In this document: piece by piece, positions 42,901 through 54,834 of the stretch
How the letters are laid out: every line of letters starts with the position of its first letter
Numbering within the stretch: the first letter of the stretch is position 1
Assembly: GCA_038501195.1 (NCBI GenBank)
Contig: JBBPUQ010000010.1
Coordinates: 1,939,501 to 2,003,500 of the forward strand
DNA length: 64,000 nucleotides
Source of the DNA: Nemania diffusa
Lineage: Eukaryota; Ascomycota; Sordariomycetes; Xylariales; Xylariaceae
Direction of reading: 5' to 3'
Notes under the pieces: generated by a model
What the model was told of the DNA's origin: nothing
Databases searched by the model: none
Seen by the model: only the letters and a program-made list of their open reading frames with translations
Position numbers and translations under genes: made by a program

Positions 42901-43080
42901 ATTAAATTATTTAATTAATAATTTTTTTATTTATAAATATTAATATATAATATATATTAAATTTTAATATAAATTTAAACTTTTTATTAATTATAAAATT
43001 TAAATTTATAATATTATAATTTTAATTATTATTATAATATAATATTATATTTATTATAATAATTTTTAAAATAATAATAA
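39911..43080. other. AT isochore, nearly G/C-free
   Basis: About 1-2% G+C by eye; no gene, no repeat border. May be the decayed interior of the element whose end is repeat X copy 3 (inference only). Confidence 0.6.
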
Positions 43081-43313
43081 TAGTTATAATTAATATATAT
43101 TTAAACTTTTTTTATATAATTTATTATTTATTTATTAAATAATTAAATATATTTTATTTTATATAATATTAATAAATTATTAATAAGTTTATATAATTTA
43201 TATATATATATTATATATATAAAAAAGATTTTAAAATATAAAAACAATAATAATATTATATAATTATAATATTATATTTTATTTTAATTTTATTATATAT
43301 AATTAATTATATA
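43081..43313. repeat. Left terminal repeat of element F
   Basis: Shares long blocks with 48489-48722, such as TAATATTAATAAATTATTAA and TAATTATAATATTATATTTT, in the same order and spacing. Confidence 0.7.
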
Positions 43314-46300
43314 AATTTAAATTAATATTAATTAATAATTATATTAACTTTTATTAATTTTAATAATAATATATTATAAATTAATAAAATTTAAAAATAA
43401 AAGTTAATTAAAATAATTTTTAAATTTTAATTATATAAATATATTTTTTTTTAAATTAAATAAAAAATATTTATTTTTATATTATATTTTAAATTTATTT
43501 TTATATATATATATTTTTTTTTAATTTAAATAAAAAATATATATATTATTATATATAAAAAAAAATTAAACTTTTTATTATATAAATATTTTTTTTTAAT
43601 TTATATATAAAATATTTTTATATAAAAAAAATTATAATAAATAATATTATTATTTAAAAAAATTTTATTATTTATAATTAATTATATAAATATATATTTT
43701 TTTTATTTAAATAAAAAATATATATATTAAAAAAAAAAATAATTAATTTTTTTTATTTAATAATTTTATTATATATATAAATTTAAATAATAATTTTTTA
43801 ATATAATAACATTATAATAATTTTAATAAAAAGTTAAAATATAATATTAATATAATTATAACTTTTTATATAATATAATTATTAAATATTTTAATTTAAA
43901 TATTATATTTATATAAAAATATTTAAATAAAAAATATTAAAAATAATTTATTAATATTTTTATAACAATTTAATAATATTTAAATATATATATATTTTAT
44001 TAATTAATAAAATATATATATTTAAAATATATTAATTAAAAAGTTTTTAAAATATATAAAAAAAAATTTAAAAATTAAATAAAATATTAATTTAATTAAA
44101 CTAATAAATTATTATATTAAATAATAATTAATTTTTAAATATAAAAAAAAAAATATTATAATATTAACAAATTATATAATAAAAATTAAACATTATTAAT
44201 TAATTAAAATTTTAAAAAAAATAATATATTATAAAATTATTAAAATATATAAATAAATTATTTATTTATTAAATATAATTAAAGCTTTTTATATAAAAAC
44301 TAAAACTTAAATTTAAATTATTAATATAATTTATTTTTATAATAATAATATTTTTTTTTATTATTTATTAAATATTTTTTATTAAATAATTTTTAATTTA
44401 ATTAAAAACTATATAATTAAAAAAAGTTTTATAAAATATTTATTTTTAAATTTTATAATTAATTATATAATTTATTATTAAAAAATAATTATATAAATTA
44501 TAAAAGTTATTAACTTTTTAAATAAATTATTAATTTAATTTTTTATTTATTTATAAATATTTTATTTATTATATTTTTTAATTATTTTTATTTTATAATT
44601 AAATTTATTATTTATAAAAATTATTTAAAATAAAATTATTTTATTAATAAAAAATATAATATTTTAAAAACTTTTAAAAAAAAAAATATAATTATTTTAA
44701 TAAATTATATAACTTTTTATATAATAACATTAAATTATTTATTAATATTAATTAATAATTAAATTTTTTAAATAATTAATATTATATAATATTTGTTATA
44801 TTTTAAAAAACTATATAAAAAACTTTTTTATATATAATATTAAATTAAATAAAATTTAATATAAAATATATTATATAATATATATATATTTTAATATAAA
44901 TATAAACTATAGTTAATATTAAATTAATTAAACTATTATTATTTTTATATAAATAAAATAAAAAAACTTTAAAAAAGTTTTATATAAAATATTAAAATTA
45001 ATAATTAATAAATTTTAAATATTAATTATTAAAATAAAGTTTAATTAATTATAATTATTATATAAATATATTATAAAATATTTAAATTAATAATAGTTTT
45101 AATATTTTAAAAGCTAATTTATAAAATATTTTTTATAAACTTTTATATATATTTTTATATTTTAAATAATAATTAAATAATTATTTTATAAAATATTTAT
45201 TTAATAAATAAAAAATTAAAAATTTAATAAATATTAAAAAATTTTATAAATTAAATATAATTAAAATAATTATATAAAAAAAAATGTTTTATATATAATA
45301 AAAAAAATTATTAATTTATTAATTATATTTTATAAAAATATTTTTATATTAAAAATTAATATTTTAATTTATATAAAATAATTTATAATAAATAATTTAT
45401 TTAAAATAAGTTTTTTTAATATTTAATAATAATTAAAAGTTATTTAAATTTAAATAAAAAAAAATCTAATATTAATATTAAATTTATTAAAAAAACAATA
45501 TAATTTTTAATAAATAATATTTATTTTTATTATATAAATAATAAAAATATTTAATTATTTAATAAAATTATATTAATTAATTAATTTATTTTTAATTTTT
45601 AATATTATATAAAACATTAAAAAAAATTATAAAATATAAAAGCTTTTAATTATTTTATAATAAAAAAATATTATTAAAGCTTTATTTAAAATTAAATTTT
45701 TATATAAAAATAAATTAATAATTTAAATATATATATATTAAATTTAATATAAATAATATTATTATATATTATATTTTAAATATTTTAATTTTAATTTTAT
45801 TTTTATTAAAAAATATTAATAAAATTAATATATATTTTAATAATATTAAAAATATTATTATATAAAAAAATTAAAATATAATTTTTATAGTTTATAAATA
45901 AAAACATTTATTTTTTAATATTAATTTATATAATATTAATATATATTTTATTAAAATTAAATTATATTAATTATATTATTAACTTAAATATTTTTATATA
46001 AAAAAATTATATAAAATATTAATTTAAATTAATTATAAAATTAATTAATTTATTTTAAAAAAAATATAAATTTTTTATTATTATTATTAATTATATAATT
46101 AAACTTTAAAATAATTTAAACTTATAATTAAAAATAATTATAATTTTAATTATAAAATAATAATTAATATTATATAAATAAATAATAAATAAATATTATT
46201 TATATTTAATATAATAATATTGTTTTAAATTATAATATTTTTTTATATAATAAATATAAAAAATATATAAAAAATATTTTATAAATATTAAATTAATATA

Positions 46301-48488
46301 TATTAAAGCTTTTTATATTATATTATATATAATTTAATATAAGTTTTTTATTTAAAAATTTTTAAAATTAAATTAAAATTATAAATATTATATATTAAAA
46401 AATATTTATTAAAGTTTATTAAATTATTAATAAAATTAAATAAATATATAAATTTTTTTATTATATATAAAATATTTTAAATATAATATAAATTATTATA
46501 TAAAAAATAAAAACTATTAAAAAAGTTATAAAAATATTTTAAAAAAAAACAAATTAAAATTAAAATTAATTATATAATTAATTAATAAAATAATTTTATT
46601 TTATATAAAATATTTATATAATAAAAAAAAATAAAAATAAAACAAACTATATAAAATATAAATTATTAAAAAGTTTAATATTATTATATAATAAAAAATT
46701 TAAAATAAAATAATAAAAATTATATATTATTTATTTTAATAAATATTAAATAAAACAAAAAAGCTAATTTAAAAAATTAATATAGTTTTAATTTTTTTTA
46801 TATAATTAAATTTTATATTTTTTAATTAAAAAAAAATAAATTATAAATTAATTATTAAATTATAAATAAATAATATTATTGAAATATTTAAAAAAAATTT
46901 TAAAAAGTTTAATATAATAAAAAATAATAAATTATTTATATAAAAAATCTTTAAATTTATAAAATATAATTTTAATAAATATTATAATATTTAAATTTTA
47001 AAATTAAAATTTATATAAAAAGTTAAAAATAAAACTATTTAATTATATAAAAATATAATAATTTAAAAAAAAATATTATATTTATATAATTATTAATAAT
47101 TTAATAAATAAATTAATAAATAATTTTAATTTTTAAACTTAGTTTATTTTAAAATTATAATATAATATATAAATTATAAAATATTATATAAATATATATA
47201 TAATTAATTAATAAATTTATATAAAAAACTTTTTATATATTTATTTATTAAATTTAAAATAAAAATATTTTAAAAAAATTATATTATAAATTATATAATT
47301 ATTATATAAATTAATTAAATTAAATTTATATTAATTTAAAATATATTATAAATATTATTATTAAAAATTTAAAATAATTGTTTTTTTATATAACTTTTAT
47401 TTATTAATTATTAATATTAATTTTAAAAAATTTAATATTATTAAATTATAAATAAATAATATTTTTAATTTTATAATTTTAAAGTTTTTAATTAAAAAAA
47501 AAGCTAAATTTTATATAATAAAATTTAAAATTAAATTTAAATAAATTTTAAATAAAAATAATTGAAATAAATTTAATAATATTTAAATTATATTTATAAA
47601 TAAATGTATTATATTAATTTAAAAAAATTAAATTATATAATTAATTAAAATTAATTTTTATATAAAATATTTTATATAATAATATATTTTTTAATATATT
47701 TAAAATATATATATAAATAATATTTATTAATTAAAAACTTTATATAATTTATTTATTATTATTTAAATTATTAATTTATAAAAAACTAATATAATTATTT
47801 TAAATAAATAAATTAAATAATAAATTAATAATTATAATTATAAATTAATATTTATAATTTTTAATTTATATTATATAAAACTTTTTATTTTTATAAATAA
47901 TTTATTTATAAATAATATAAATATAATATTATAAATTAAATTTTTAATTATATTAATTATAAAAATTTATATAAAAAATAATATTAATTTAAAATTTAAA
48001 ACTTTTAATAATATTATTTATTAAAATTTAAATAAATATAAATAATTAATTTAAAATATATTAATTAATAAATTATATAAAATAATTAATAAATTTAATA
48101 ATATAATTATTTTTTATATAAATTTTTAAAAATTTTTAAAAATATTAAATATATTATAAATTTTAACAATTTTATATTTTAATTTAAAATTATTATATAA
48201 TTATTTAATTAAATTTAATATAATATAAAAAAAATAATTTATAATTAATATTATATTATTATAAAAGTTATATAAAAAAAAAAATTTTATAATATATTAA
48301 ATTAATAAAAAAAAAACTTAATTAATATATTAATAAAAAAAATTTTAAATTAAATATTAAAAATATTAGTTTTAATTAATAAATTATATATATAAATAAA
48401 AATATATATATAAAAAAATTAAAAAATATATATATATAAAAAAAACTATAATTAAAAAAAAAATTTATAATTATTAAAATAATAATAT

Positions 48489-48722
48489 TAATTATAATTA
48501 ATATATATTTAAATTTTTTTATATAATTTATTATTTATTTATTATATAACTAGTTATATTTTATTATATATAATATTAATAAATTATTAATAAATTTATA
48601 TAATTTATATATATATATTATATATATAAAAAAAAAACTTTTAAATATAAAAATAATAATAATATTATATAATTATAATATTATATTTTATTTTAATATT
48701 ATTATATATAATTAATTATATA
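48489..48722. repeat. Right terminal repeat of element F
   Basis: Direct copy of 43081-43313. Differences are mostly A/G and C/T, plus one short length change in an A run. Confidence 0.7.
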
Positions 48723-48739
48723 AAATTAAATTAATAATA

Positions 48740-49375
48740 ATAATAATAAAATTAATTAAATATATTTATAAATTAATATTTAATTAATTAAATTATTTTA
48801 ATAATTAATTAAAAAAAAAAACTAAAATAATTAAAATATTATTTAATTATTTTATATATTATTATTATATTATAATTTAAAATTTATATTTATTATATTA
48901 TTTTAATTAATTATATTTAATTTTTAAAATTATTTTAAATTTTTTTTAAAATTTTTTTAAAATATATAATAAAAATATAAAAAAAAATATATTAAAAATT
49001 AATTAAAATTTTTAAAATAATATAAAAAAAAACAAAAAAAAATATTAATTTAATAAATAAATTAAATTTATAATTATTATATATAAAAATATAATTAAAT
49101 TTAATAAATAAAATTATATTAATATAATTAAAATAATTTTAAAAAATTTATTAAAATAAAATTTATTAAATATTTTAATTATTTTAATTTTTTAATTTTA
49201 AATTTATATATATATATATATATTTTTAATAAATATTAAAATTAAATTTAATATTTTATATTTAAATTTTAATTTTATAATTATTTTTATTTATTTATAA
49301 TAATAAATATTTATAATAAATAATATTATAAAATAATAAAAAAGCTTTTATAAAAGCTTTTTTTTAAGCTTTTTT
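48740..49375. other. Right edge of the AT isochore
   Basis: A/T-only sequence ending at an abrupt composition boundary. No feature apart from the AAAAGCTTTT palindromes at the edge. Confidence 0.8.
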
Positions 49376-49376
49376 A
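49340..49376. repeat. AAGCTT palindromes at the isochore boundary
   Basis: Three AAGCTT cores within about 37 bp form AAAAGCTTTTATAAAAGCTT and a trailing TTAAGCTTTTTT. They lie where composition changes from about 2% to about 45% G+C. Could be a decayed transposon end; function unknown. Confidence 0.6.
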
Positions 49377-49854
49377 TTAAATAAGTTTATTTAAATAGAT
49401 TTTATGACCTGACTTTTTAAGCTTGCCTTACTAGACCCACTTATACTGTCACAGTTAACTATTCATATAGTATTAATACATATTTTCTGTACACGAGGGC
49501 CTATTCGAATGTCTAGTATATAGACACTAGGTATTAGACGCTATGCTGTACGCAGTGAATCATGCTTGGAACTACCTAGGTGAGACTCATCTCATCTCTC
49601 CCTTGCCAATTGGGGTGAGACAGATACTGTGTAGGTGGTAGTACAGTCGATATTATATGCGTAATAGTCGAACAGATATTGGCAAGCGCTATTAGTATCC
49701 CTTACCTCGTGGATATAAGGACTTTCCAAGCAGCATACTTTTTCTTCTCGAGTACGTGAGGTATCGGGTTTCACAGATACCTAGTTGTGTAGGCATCGAG
49801 AATATTCTTTTCTAGCGAGAGACCGACTATTCAGCAAGAAGACTATTCCGCGAG
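49377..49854 (+). promoter_or_regulatory. 5' region of the glutamine synthetase-like gene
   Basis: 478 bp of normal composition between the isochore and the start codon. It holds GCCAATTGGG (CCAAT-type motif) at about 49605-49614 and many short palindromes such as GTCTAGTATATAGAC. No clear TATA box. An in-frame TAG at 49813 limits the start of the coding region. Confidence 0.4.
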
Positions 49855-51500
49855 ATGCCAGCCGTAGAGGGTCAAGCACGCCACGCGAACGGCGCGAACG
49901 GCCTAACTCCACCAGCGAGCGCCAGCACCAGCGCCAGCGACAGCGACGAACCAGCCAAGGACCTCGTCATGAGAAACGGCCGGGACGCGGAACACCAGGC
50001 GGCCAACTGGATCGAAGAATCCGGGGCGCGCTACCTCCGCATCTACGTGAGTTACCGCTGGCGTCATTTTCTTCCCTTTCCAGTAACTTGAGAGCTCCCG
50101 AAACGTCTCGGGGTTATGTTTCGGGAGCATGTTTTGAGAGCTGTAGAACTACGCAAAAGAGTAATTACTGACTCCAGCGGTCATAGTGGCACGACTACAC
50201 CTCGTCCGCGAAGTGCCGCGTAGTCCCCATCGAGCGGGTCCGGGAGAACTTCGAGGCGGGCACGAAGCCGTTCACGCTCTCCGTCAGCAAGGCGATGCTC
50301 GGCATCCTGCCCAACGACACCCTTGTCCCGGGCGTCACGGGCACCGGCATGTACACGCTGCAGCCGGACTGGGCGACGCTGCGCCAAGGCCCGGCCCCCG
50401 AGCACATCAGCTGCGCCGCCTACCTCCTCGACGCCTCCGCCTCCCCCCACTCCTCCTCCCCCACCTCCCCCGGCTCGCGCGCCCGCCTGTGCCCGCGCGC
50501 CATCCTCGACCGCGCGATCCAGCACGCCGCGTCGGCGGCGGGCGGCGGCCTGGCGTTCCTCGTGGGCTTCGAGGTCGAGTTCACGCTGCTCGAGCGCACG
50601 GGCGACGCCGAGGCCAAGTACCGCCGCCTCTCGCGCGACGACGACGGCCACGCCTACGCGGCGGCGCGCGCGCTCGCGGGCTGGGGCGCCCCGGGCAGCG
50701 CGGGCACGGCCGCCGGCGAGATCCTGCAGGCGCTCGCGCGCGCGGGCCTGCGCGTCGAGCAGTTCCACGCCGAGGCCGGGGCGGGGCAGTTCGAGGTGGT
50801 GCTGGCGCCGCTGGCGCCGCTCGCGGCGTGCGACGCGCTGCTGCACGCGCGGCAGGTCGTCGAGAGCGGCGCCGCGCGCCACGGCCTGCGGGCTACGCTG
50901 CACCCGCGCCCCTTCCCCGGCGGCATCGGCAACGGCGCGCACGTGCACCTGTCCCTCGCCTCGCCGGGCGGCGACGACAGGCGGGTCTACGAGCGTTTCT
51001 ACGGCGGCGTGCTGGCGCACTTCCGCGCCCTCTTCGCCTTTACCAACGCCCACCCGGCGAGCTACGAGCGCGTGGCTGACGGTCTCTGGGCGGGCGGTCG
51101 CTGGGCCACGTGGGGCGTCCACAACAAGGAGGCGCCGCTGCGCAAGTGCGAGGGCAGCCACTGGGAGGTCAAGGTCATGGACGGCATGGCGAACCCGTAT
51201 CTCGCCCTCGCGGCCATCATCTCCGCCGGCACCGCGGGCGCCGACGAGTTCACGTGGCGCGACTGCCCCGTCGACCCCGCGACGCTCAGCGGCGAGGAGA
51301 GGGCCGCGTTGGGCATCGCGGAGCAGTTCCCTGCGAGTCTCGAGGAGGCGTTGGAGGCTCTCGAGCGCGACGGCGTCATGGTCGACTTGCTTGGGAAAGA
51401 CGTCGTCGATCGATATGTCGCTGTCAAGAAGGCAGAAATAAAATTGCTACATTCGATACCGGAAAAGAGCAGGAGAATGTGGGTTATGGAGAGATACTAG
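49855..51500 (+). CDS. Glutamine synthetase-like protein (GS catalytic domain)
   Basis: Two exons, 49855-50046 and 50187-51500, join in phase 0 across a 140-bp intron (donor GTGAGT, branch-like CTGAC at about 50168, acceptor CATAG), giving 501 aa. The first exon ends in RIY and the second opens WHDYTSSAKCRVVP, the usual start of the GS beta-grasp region. Catalytic-domain motifs follow in order: GFEVEF at about 191 (metal-binding Glu), EAGAGQFE at 260-267, GNGAHVHLSL at 312-321, WGVHNKEAPLR at 373-383 and HWEVKVMDGMANPYL at 389-403. It ends in WVMERY, like family members. Family knowledge: ATP-dependent ligation of an amine to glutamate. This fungal GS-like/FluG-C-terminal type is not the assimilatory enzyme, and its substrate is unknown. 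The start is the first ATG after the in-frame stop at 49813. Exon 2 is strikingly GC-rich, unlike its neighbours and the adjoining AT isochore. Confidence 0.93.
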
Positions 51501-52374
51501 ACTACCTAGAGCGCTGGATAGATTGACCCCGGCCAATCGTTCCTGGATTTGTCCGTAATTAGAGTCTCGGGAAATCGATATGTGGCCGGCAAGTCATTCT
51601 CGGTCTTGAATCAATAAACAGTTAAATGATACGTCAGTATAATATGGAACAGGGGCCCATTGTTTTCCTAAGGCCCCATGTGAAGAATGTGGTATCTTGC
51701 TTTCGACGACTATCGTCTAGTCAGCCTTATAGAAGAATACTTTTGGCTAGGATCATGCATACTACCTGGGTATCTACTTCTCTTGGACCGAGGAGATCAA
51801 AGTTCGCGCCTAAAATCCCGAGACGGCGGCAACAAACTGGCTGTCTACCTAGATGCACGGATTCTCGGAGGACACCCCAAACCATACACACCGAAAATAA
51901 AAACGTGGGGGCGGGGACAGGGACAACTTATTAGAGTCTCTGTCACCCCCTGAAGCTGAGGGGTCGTCAGCAGGGCTGCAATCAACTACCTAGACACGGC
52001 AAATGACGGATTGAAGCTGAAATAGTAAGACCCAAGTATATATATACGTATAACAAGGCGATCGCAGTACGTGCCCGGACAAAGACGGTCAAATTACGTC
52101 ATGTATTGAGATACCCTCCAGCTCTAACCGTTAAAAATATTGGATGAGACTCGGAGGGGACTCAAGCTCCAAGCCGCATAGTAAAATACCAGATCCCTAT
52201 TGTGCAATTCAACATTCAGAGGCTTGATAGCTATTCATGGAACCACCCAATGTACCAATGGAAGCAAACGCTTGCTAAAATACGACCAAGTCCTATATTC
52301 AAAATCCCGAGCCATCGCCACCCTATCCCGCCCTATACGTCCATCCATCCATTCATTGAATACCAAGAGCTGGT
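51501..52374. other. Convergent intergenic region
   Basis: Lies tail to tail between the GS-like gene and the EXPERA gene. AATAAA at 51613-51618 is a plausible poly(A) signal for the GS-like transcript. The short open frames (51626-51953, 52200-52420) lack recognisable domains and look random. Confidence 0.6.
51613..51618 (+). terminator. Putative poly(A) signal AATAAA
   Basis: Canonical hexamer 113 bp after the stop codon of the GS-like gene. Confidence 0.4.
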
Positions 52375-53262
52375 TTATTTCGATTTCTTTGTGGCATTGA
52401 CCTTGGCCCTCACGGCATAGGCGTCGTTCATATCGGAGACGGCGACGTAGCACGCATACAAGGGGATGAAGACCCAGAGGACATTGAAGAACACCAGGTA
52501 CACCCACTTGTACATGAAGGTGCTGAGGTCGAGATTATAGTTCATGACGAGCCACTCGGGACAGAATGTGATCCAGCCGCCATACATCTCCATGGTCGCG
52601 ATGACGACCATGATCACGTTGACGCTCTCCTTCTTCTTGGCGATGCCGTACGACACGTAGGCCGCCAGCGGACCGGCGATGAAGACGGTCAGGAGCTCGA
52701 GACTAATCACGGCCTATCGGGAGGAGAGGATTCCGTTAGCGAAGTGCTATTAGGGGATTATACTGACAGTGGTTCATGAGGGGGGAAGTGAGGGGAGAGT
52801 GAGGGGTAGGTAGGAGGAGTGAGAGCGCGAAAAAAAATCGAGCAAGCAAAACGGCGTCCAGCATACTAGATCTGCACCGCCCCAACGACGGTCGGCTTTT
52901 GCATATATCATCCACAGCTGGGCCATGGGGGCGTCGCCGCCAGCCTGGGGGCCGTAAGCGCGGTTCGTGTGGCCGAGGAAGTTGTAGGCCGTGGGCGCCA
53001 GGGCAGAGGGGTTCGAGACGCTCGACAGCGGCATCCACGAGAAGAAGGAGTGGTATAGGAAGCTGCCCTCGAGGCAGAAATGGATCAGGGCGTCGAAGGC
53101 GTGCCAGATGAAGAGGAAGCGGCGGGCTTTCGAGATGGTGCTGTCGAGTGCCCACAGCGACAGGCCATATGCGACGCCCAGGATCGCGACCGTCGAGGCG
53201 AGCGACCAGAGGGTCACTGGGTCGAAGAGGTCGGCCGGTAGGTTTTCCTTGAAGTGATCCAT
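52375..53262 (-). CDS. EXPERA/EBP-family membrane protein (sterol isomerase-like)
   Basis: Two exons on the minus strand, 53262-52867 and 52713-52375, join in phase 0 across a 153-bp intron (donor GTATGC, branch GCTAAC at about 52740-52735, acceptor GATAG). Product 244 aa, close to the family's usual 220-250. Five hydrophobic segments lie at about 18-39, 50-72, 136-156, 163-185 and 201-222. Emopamil-binding-protein signatures are IHFCLEGSF at 60-68 (His and Glu of the substrate pocket), LWMIYAKADRRW at 116-127 and the TMEMYGGW segment at 172-179. It ends in KKSK, which fits a C-terminal dilysine ER-retention signal. Family knowledge: EXPERA proteins include the delta8-delta7 sterol isomerase EBP and sigma-2/TMEM97. 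Fungi use the unrelated Erg2 for ergosterol, so the role here could be an alternative isomerase or sterol binding (inference). An open frame continues to a Met at 53418, but homology starts at MDHFKEN. Confidence 0.92.
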
Positions 53263-54496
53263 GATGGCTAGGCGACAGAACGAGATCAATTGCGCGATGG
53301 TGAGGCTGCTAGAGAGCGGATGTCGGATATGAAGGAAGGACGGGGAAGTATTAGAGGCGTGCCGAGAACAATGTGACGGGCAACAGGCCATAAGTTGGTA
53401 GTACATGCTGAAACTCAAATCACTGAACTAAAGTGGCCTGTGCGCAACAGACTAGATAGGCAACCTTCCTAAAAGGGAAATTTCTGTTGCTCTTCTCAGT
53501 AGGAAGGAAGTTGTGTTATAATTACCTACCTTCATAAAATCATAGCTGCTACATATACATCTGACACGGCCTATGATGGAGGCCCAGAGGTCCTTTTCTA
53601 ATTGCCCCGAAGTTCCGCTGTGCGAACAACTGCCAAAGATCAACGTCTCTTCTAAACGAACTACAGTATACGTATTGGGGAACCCTTGTCCAACTCAGCT
53701 TTGATGGGACAGCTCGCTACTAGGTGAAATAGTAGGCGTAAGAAGAACGGACTTCAATTTATAGGTACAATCGCCCTGCCACTGTGGCGAATTATGATAC
53801 AGCCTGGCTGAGAAGCCTCACATTGTAGGGCTAGAAAATAAAGTTGCATCTGTAACTATCCTAACCCACATAGCCGAGGCAGCAATGGCAGGCACCTGCT
53901 GGTAGCTCGTGCATCTTCACCATTAACTTTAACAACGCGCACAGTGTATACACTCAAGGCAGAGCCCGTGCCTCCAGTACATACATCGGCACAAGCTGCA
54001 GAAAGATCGTTTCGCAATGTCTGGTTGAAGTTGTGAGGGAAGCTTTCAGCGACAGTGGCTGATTGGACGGTGTCGAGTAGTGTTCGAGTAATACGCGATA
54101 GAAGATTGACAAAGCCTATGCTGCGAGCTGTACCTAATAGATATTTTCAAGTCTTTATCTGCCAGTTGTAGCCGTTTCATATAACATTGTTTGCCTTGGG
54201 CATACTCACTGTGTAGATCTACAAGTGATCATGCATTGTGGACATCCTGTATCCAAGTAGAGCTTAGAGCATATGTCACAAACAATAATCGTAGACAGCA
54301 ATGATGTGATGAACAAGGGGCTTTATTCTAAGCTATCATAGGGTATATGGAGCGTATCGTAAGGTATCTCCTAGAGGGAGCATCCACCCGTATCCCATGC
54401 CATTCCACGACCGAAAGGAAATGCTTTGTCCCAAATCATGATCCCGTTAAACGTACACTCGGTTGGCGACCGAAAGGATTCGTATAAAGAAGTAGC
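53263..54496. other. Intergenic region between EXPERA gene and grg1
   Basis: About 1.2 kb of ordinary composition, both flanking genes on the minus strand. It should contain the EXPERA promoter and the grg1 3' end. No tRNA, repeat or conserved frame was recognised; the frame at 53452-53643 has no recognisable feature. Confidence 0.6.
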
Positions 54497-54834
54497 TTAG
54501 TGCTTAGCAGCCTCCTTGTGGAGATCGGCAGACTTGTCGTTCTTCTGCTCGTTGAACTTGTCTCCGACAGCGTCCTTAGCAGCGGAAGCGCTATTGATGG
54601 GTTAGCTAATATGTACTGGAGGTTAGGGCATGCTACTCTGGGCGCCGACTTACCGTGTGCTGTATGAGGCATCGCTGTCCTTGGCGACCTGCTTGTTGGC
54701 CTCCTTGGAGCCGGTGTTGGTAGCGCCTGTGGATAAGTTAGCAACGACTCGAGTCACGATTTTGAACGAGTGTGGGATGTCGTACTCTTGACAGAGTCAG
54801 CAACGTAGTTGGCGGCGTTCTTGACGTTATCCAT
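54497..54834 (-). CDS. Grg1/CCG-1 homologue (glucose-repressible, clock-controlled protein)
   Basis: Three minus-strand exons, 54834-54786, 54726-54654 and 54590-54497, separated by 59- and 63-bp introns. Donors are GTACGA and GTAAGT, branches GCTAACTTA and GCTAACCC, acceptors CACAG and AATAG. The spliced frame gives 71 aa, the length I recall for Neurospora CCG-1/GRG-1. It starts MDNVKNAANYVADSVK, has GSKEANKQVAKDS in the middle and ends SADLHKEAAKH. The product is Ala/Lys/Asp-rich, with no signal peptide or membrane segment, and is probably cytosolic and flexible. Family knowledge: transcripts are very abundant and rise under glucose starvation, stress and clock control; the molecular function is unknown. 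Both introns fall in conserved sequence, so single-frame gene finders would miss it. Confidence 0.95.

Larger units (their letters stand above)
43081..48722. mobile_element. LTR-type fossil F (about 5.6 kb)
   Basis: Two direct repeats of about 233 bp, 5.4 kb apart and collinear almost to the base. The start is TAGTTATAATTAATATATAT (left) versus TAATTATAATTAATATATAT (right). The 3' end is uncertain because similarity fades into A/T background around 43305-43330 and 48714-48740. No convincing target duplication. The interior is almost G/C-free with no readable frames, so it is older than B or C. Confidence 0.65.

Noticed and set aside
1..49375. Mitochondrial DNA or plasmid insertion as the source of the AT-rich block
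   Set aside because: No rRNA, tRNA or respiratory gene can be read, whereas LTR pairs with 5-bp duplications and transition-only divergence point to nuclear retroelements.
49785..50171. 128-aa frame over GS exon 1
   Set aside because: Different frame from the conserved GS exon and begins upstream in non-conserved sequence; the 49855 start splices in phase to the GS domain.
50181..51161. 326-aa antisense frame over the GS-like gene, and several overlapping plus frames
   Set aside because: Shadow frames caused by very high G+C; the GS catalytic motifs lie in one plus-strand frame only.
53263..53418. N-terminal extension of the EXPERA protein from a Met at 53418
   Set aside because: Residues are not family-like; the first Met next to conserved sequence is at 53262.
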